Source of the DNA: an uncultured Bacilli bacterium
GTDB lineage: Bacteria > Bacillota_I > Bacilli_A > RF39 > UBA660
DNA: 8,538 bases
Assembly: GCA_910586865.1 (NCBI GenBank)
Contig: CAJUIY010000059.1
Span: forward strand, 1 to 8,538
Reading direction: 5' to 3'
A model generated the notes under the pieces. The model was not told where the DNA came from and did not search any database. It worked only from the letters and a program-made list of their open reading frames with translations. The position numbers and the translations under genes were made by a program. Shown piece after piece: positions 6,461 to 8,538 of the stretch; position 1 is the first letter of the stretch; the number at the start of each line of letters is the position of its first letter.

Positions 6461-6481
6461 TCAAATTTCTTTGACATATTC

Positions 6482-6510
6482 ATCGTATCATATTTATCAT
6501 TTTGTAGCAA
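6482..6510 (-). promoter_or_regulatory. Antisense RNA promoter TTGCTA-17-TACGAT with extended -10, copy 2
   Basis: On the minus strand TTGCTA (6510-6505, four of six matches to TTGACA) is 17 bases from TACGAT (6487-6482), which again is preceded by TGA. The -35 lies outside the duplicated sequence, yet a usable hexamer sits at exactly the right spacing, which supports a working promoter. Confidence 0.6.
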
Positions 6511-6587
6511 GAATAATCTTGATATTTAGAATTCATTATAAATGGTGAAAGATATAGCTTTGTAACGATTACTATAGTTGTGAGAAT

Positions 6588-6616
6588 TTGACATTTCTTT
6601 GCTTTTTTGGTATCAT
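6588..6616 (+). promoter_or_regulatory. Strong promoter TTGACA-17-TATCAT with extended -10
   Basis: A perfect -35 TTGACA (6588-6593), a 17-base spacer, and TATCAT (6611-6616) preceded by TGG form the best promoter in the window. Transcription should start near 6623, and a very G-rich Shine-Dalgarno (GAGGGGGGAG, 6633-6642) follows. Confidence 0.8.
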
Positions 6617-6649
6617 ATAAACTGTTTTGATTGAGGGGGGAGATTTATC

Positions 6650-7051
6650 ATGATACCAGTTTTTAAAGACGAAGAAGCAAAAGAGAAATATCTGAATAGT
6701 ATGTTAGGTTTACTTACAGCAACAGAAAATATAGTTAAGGAAACAAAAGAAAAGATACAAGGTAGTGACAATAAAGATAATTTGGTAGATGCACTAGAGT
6801 TCTTTGGAGGTTGTCTTTATGCATTAAGTTGTGGAAGTCAAAAAATATTAGAAGATAGTCAAAAAACTAATTTGCATCGTCCTACTTATGAAGAAAAATA
6901 TCAACTTATGGAACTTTTAGGTCATGCCTATACTGCAGTTTGTGAGTAGGATTCAAAAAGTGAACTAGAATCAAGAAGGCCACAAAAAGTAAAAGCTGTA
7001 AATGAACTTGCGCAATCGATAAGGATGGGTCATGGAGAATTTAGACCATAA
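6650..7051 (+). CDS. Hypothetical small gene split by an in-frame TAG (99 residues, or 132 plus stop)
   Basis: I do not recognise the family. The first open segment (6650-6949) encodes 99 residues, mostly helical and acidic/lysine-rich, with Cys66, Cys72 and Cys98. It has a strong promoter and Shine-Dalgarno, so it is clearly meant to be expressed. TAG is codon 100. The same frame then stays open for 33 further codons (6950-7048), beginning DSKSELESRRPQ and ending MGHGEFRP, before TAA at 7049-7051. A terminator follows 20 bases later. The extension has a normal amino-acid mixture, so the gene could be a recent nonsense mutant of a 133-codon gene, a read-through gene, or simply a 99-residue protein with a fortuitous open tail. 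The safe annotation is the 99-residue product. Confidence 0.6.
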
Positions 7052-7070
7052 AAAATAAAAATGATAGAAG

Positions 7071-7103
7071 AAAGATTTTCAAAAGTATTGAAAGTCTTTT
7101 TTT
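7071..7103 (+). terminator. Intrinsic terminator after the split small gene
   Basis: AAAGATTTTCA (7071-7081) pairs with TGAAAGTCTTT (7089-7099) over 11 positions including one T-G wobble, with a 7-base loop and a T-run of seven (7097-7103). It sits 20 bases after the TAA at 7049-7051 rather than just behind the TAG. Confidence 0.75.
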
Positions 7104-7111
7104 CTACTAAT

Positions 7112-7140
7112 TTGATGATGAAAAATAAGGAAAGTATGAT
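7112..7140 (+). promoter_or_regulatory. Promoter TTGATG-17-TATGAT of the ATPase gene
   Basis: TTGATG (7112-7117) and TATGAT (7135-7140) are 17 bases apart. Transcription should begin near 7147, with the Shine-Dalgarno GAGGAG (7153-7158) in a very short leader. Confidence 0.65.
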
Positions 7141-7164
7141 ACAATAACTATTGAGGAGAATGAT

Positions 7165-8115
7165 ATGATGGATGAGGAATTTGATTTAGCAAAAAAAAGA
7201 ATTAGTATTCTAGATAATTATGGAGAGAATTTATCTGTCAAAGAATATATTACAAATCCTGCGATAGGAAGAGATGAACAGATAAAACAGTTACTATTAA
7301 TTTTACTAACACCAGATAAGTCTGCTATTTTAATTGGAAAACCTGGTGTTGGTAAAACAGCAACGATAGAAGGACTTGCTTATCGTATTCAAAATAATAC
7401 CGTTCCTGATGCCATAAAAGGATATCAAGTGATTAAATTAAATACATCGGCATTATTAGGGGAAGATCCGGTAACAAAAGAATCAAAAGTACAAACCTTA
7501 ATTGAAGAATTAAAAAACTATAGCAATTTAATTTTATTTATTGATGAAATTCATACATTAATGGGAACCAAAGGAGAAGCACTTGATTTTGCCAATATGT
7601 TTAAGCCAGCTCTTGATAGAGGAGATATCAAAGTAATTGGAGCTACTACAACAGAAGAGTATGAAAGATATATCTTAAGAGATAAAGCCTTTGTAAGACG
7701 TTTCCAAAAGGTGGAAATTTTTGAACCAACTAGAGAAGAAAATATTTCGATATTAGTGGGAACTCTTCCTAAAATAGAGAAACGAACTGGAATCAAAATG
7801 AAATACTCACCCTTTATTCAACAAAGAATTATGGAGTTTTTAACGGATATTACTTCAGAATATAAAAGAATTTATGAAATTGGTTCCAGATATCCTGATG
7901 TATCTCTTACTTTAGTACAAGAAGCTTTTTCAAATGCCTTATTTGATAACAGAAATGAAGTAAATGTATTAGATTTTAGAAAAGCTATTGAATCTAGTAA
8001 AAATATTTATCAAGATGTCATTACCAAAGAATTACCACGCTTTGATGAAATTTTTAACGATGAAATCGAAGAGATTCATAAACAAAATGAATTACCATAT
8101 GAGAGATTGGATTGA
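7165..8115 (+). CDS. Single-module AAA+ ATPase related to the first ATPase domain of ClpB/ClpC
   Basis: This is an ATP-driven AAA+ protein of 316 residues, predicted cytoplasmic. NPAIGRDEQI (31-40) is the typical entry of the Clp D1 module. It is followed by Walker A GKPGVGKT (58-65), Walker B LFIDEIH (Asp127, Glu128), sensor 1 in GATT (159-162), and arginine-finger candidates Arg178/Arg179 in a VRRF context. Its residues align closely with ClpB/ClpC D1 (for example NMFKPAL and RRFQKV). The Clp N-domain, coiled-coil middle domain and second AAA domain are absent, and the substrate-gripping pore loop (KYRGEFEERL in Clp) is replaced by GEDPVTKESK (99-108). The C-terminus (about 270-316) is acidic. 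It is therefore unlikely to be an ordinary disaggregase. The starts at 7165 and 7168 are equally possible. It is probably co-transcribed with the membrane protein behind it. Confidence 0.85.
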   Translation: MMDEEFDLAKKRISILDNYGENLSVKEYITNPAIGRDEQIKQLLLILLTPDKSAILIGKPGVGKTATIEGLAYRIQNNTVPDAIKGYQVIKLNTSALLGEDPVTKESKVQTLIEELKNYSNLILFIDEIHTLMGTKGEALDFANMFKPALDRGDIKVIGATTTEEYERYILRDKAFVRRFQKVEIFEPTREENISILVGTLPKIEKRTGIKMKYSPFIQQRIMEFLTDITSEYKRIYEIGSRYPDVSLTLVQEAFSNALFDNRNEVNVLDFRKAIESSKNIYQDVITKELPRFDEIFNDEIEEIHKQNELPYERLD

Positions 8116-8123
8116 TAAAAGTG

Positions 8124-8501
8124 ATGAAAAAAATTATTTATAGTATTCAAATGGTATCTCTTTTTCTATTTAATTATTTAATTCTTTCGATGATTCCTTT
8201 TATTTTTGAATCTAATTGGCAAGGAATTTTTTTCTTTCTTTCCTACTTTATTCTATTAATAGTAGAACTTTTCTTTTTGTTTACAAAGAATTATTTTGAT
8301 CGGTATATTTTTATTCATCAATTATTTGTTATTTTTATTATGATGTATTTTAGTGTTTTTTATTATAAAATTTATAGTATAGGAAAAAATAATATTGATC
8401 TTTCTTATCTTCAAATGAATTACTTTTATATGGCTATTTTATTAGTCATTGCTTCCTGTATGTTAATTTTTTATAAAAAATTCCAAAAGAAAAAGGTATA
8501 A
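8124..8501 (+). CDS. Small four-helix integral membrane protein, unknown function
   Basis: The 125-residue product is almost entirely hydrophobic, with four likely membrane helices at about residues 9-28, 35-54, 62-82 and 98-117. The N-terminus starts MKK and the C-terminus is strongly basic (KKFQKKK), suggesting both ends face the cytoplasm. No family motif is recognised. The ATG at 8124 is eight bases after the ATPase stop. An upstream in-frame TTG (8112) overlapping that stop, with GAGAG at 8101-8105, or a GTG at 8121, are alternatives. No strong Shine-Dalgarno serves the ATG, so translation is probably coupled to the ATPase gene, which suggests that the two products work together. Confidence 0.7.
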   Translation: MKKIIYSIQMVSLFLFNYLILSMIPFIFESNWQGIFFFLSYFILLIVELFFLFTKNYFDRYIFIHQLFVIFIMMYFSVFYYKIYSIGKNNIDLSYLQMNYFYMAILLVIASCMLIFYKKFQKKKV

Positions 8502-8513
8502 ATAAATAAAATG

Positions 8514-8538
8514 CTTCCAATATAATAGTAGGAAGGAG
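8514..8538 (+). promoter_or_regulatory. Shine-Dalgarno-like end of window with small inverted repeat
   Basis: The window ends in AGGAAGGAG, a good ribosome binding site for a gene that would begin just outside. CTTCC (8514-8518) can pair with GGAAG (8531-8535), covering part of it, and TATAAT (8521-8526) lies in the loop without a clear -35. Whether this is a promoter, a regulatory hairpin or chance cannot be decided from the window. Confidence 0.3.

Larger units (their letters stand above)
6365..6475 (-). ncRNA. Predicted antisense RNA (type I antitoxin), copy 2
   Basis: Starting near 6475 from the promoter at 6482-6510 and ending at the hairpin 6375-6395 plus T-run (6371-6365), this RNA would be about 110 bases. 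It is complementary to the 3' part of peptide mRNA 2. Its middle differs from antisense RNA 1, so cross-pairing between copies would be restricted to the shared ends. Existence and boundaries are predictions. Confidence 0.55.
6169..6493 (+). repeat. Tandem cassette copy 2 (peptide plus antisense RNA)
   Basis: Second head-to-tail copy. From 6201 to the peptide stop (6374) it differs from copy 1 by only two substitutions (a G to A around 6206 and an A to G at 6235), and the ORF is identical. The segment after the stop, 6381-6445, is the diverged part. It contains a 12-base palindrome CCTAATATTAGG (6400-6411) absent from copy 1. The ends of the two cassettes are again almost the same. Confidence 0.85.

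Noticed and set aside
5832..6493. Insertion sequence, MITE or CRISPR-like repeat
   Set aside because: There are only two long direct copies, with no transposase, no terminal inverted repeats or target-site duplications that I can see, and no spacer-repeat periodicity. Each copy is a complete gene unit.
6947..6949. TAG reassigned to an amino acid
   Set aside because: TAG also ends the 235-residue gene (immediately followed by TAA) and both copies of the small peptide, where reading on would give two different tails; standard stop usage is simpler.

Overview
The window is low-GC DNA with strong AGGAGG-type ribosome binding sites, sigma-A-like promoters and the standard stop codons. This points to a low-GC Bacillota or Bacilli-type organism. 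The pyruvate:ferredoxin oxidoreductase indicates an anaerobe, possibly a gut lineage such as Erysipelotrichales or RF39-like relatives; that placement is inference only.

Left part (1-5052): a full-length nifJ-type pyruvate:ferredoxin oxidoreductase (137-3580) is followed by a 243-base intergenic region and a thioredoxin/thioredoxin reductase operon, trxA-trxB, whose genes overlap by one base. The intergenic region holds a good minus-strand promoter facing three stable hairpins, which looks like a small RNA gene. PFOR makes acetyl-CoA and reduced ferredoxin from pyruvate; TrxB carries NADPH-type motifs and keeps TrxA reduced for thiol homeostasis.

Middle part (5053-6510): a 235-residue protein of unknown function has its own promoter inside the end of trxB. 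After it come two tandem copies of a roughly 315-325 base cassette. Each copy has a plus-strand promoter, a structured leader, a perfect Shine-Dalgarno, an identical 30-residue single-helix basic peptide, a plus-strand terminator, and a convergent minus-strand promoter whose short transcript should end at a hairpin plus T-run just inside the peptide's stop codon. This is the architecture of a type I toxin-antitoxin locus (membrane peptide plus antisense RNA). A short direct repeat, once before the SD and once after the stop, gives the antisense RNA a second target, and the leader can hide the SD. I do not recognise the peptide as a named toxin family. This duplicated module is the main candidate for an undescribed system.

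Right part (6511-8538): a small unknown gene with a very strong promoter is interrupted in frame by TAG, with 33 more coding-looking codons before TAA. After a terminator comes a two-gene unit: a single-module ATPase resembling the first AAA domain of ClpB/ClpC, lacking the N-domain, middle domain, second AAA domain and usual aromatic pore loop, then an overlapping or adjacent four-helix membrane protein. The window ends at a Shine-Dalgarno-like sequence probably belonging to the next gene.
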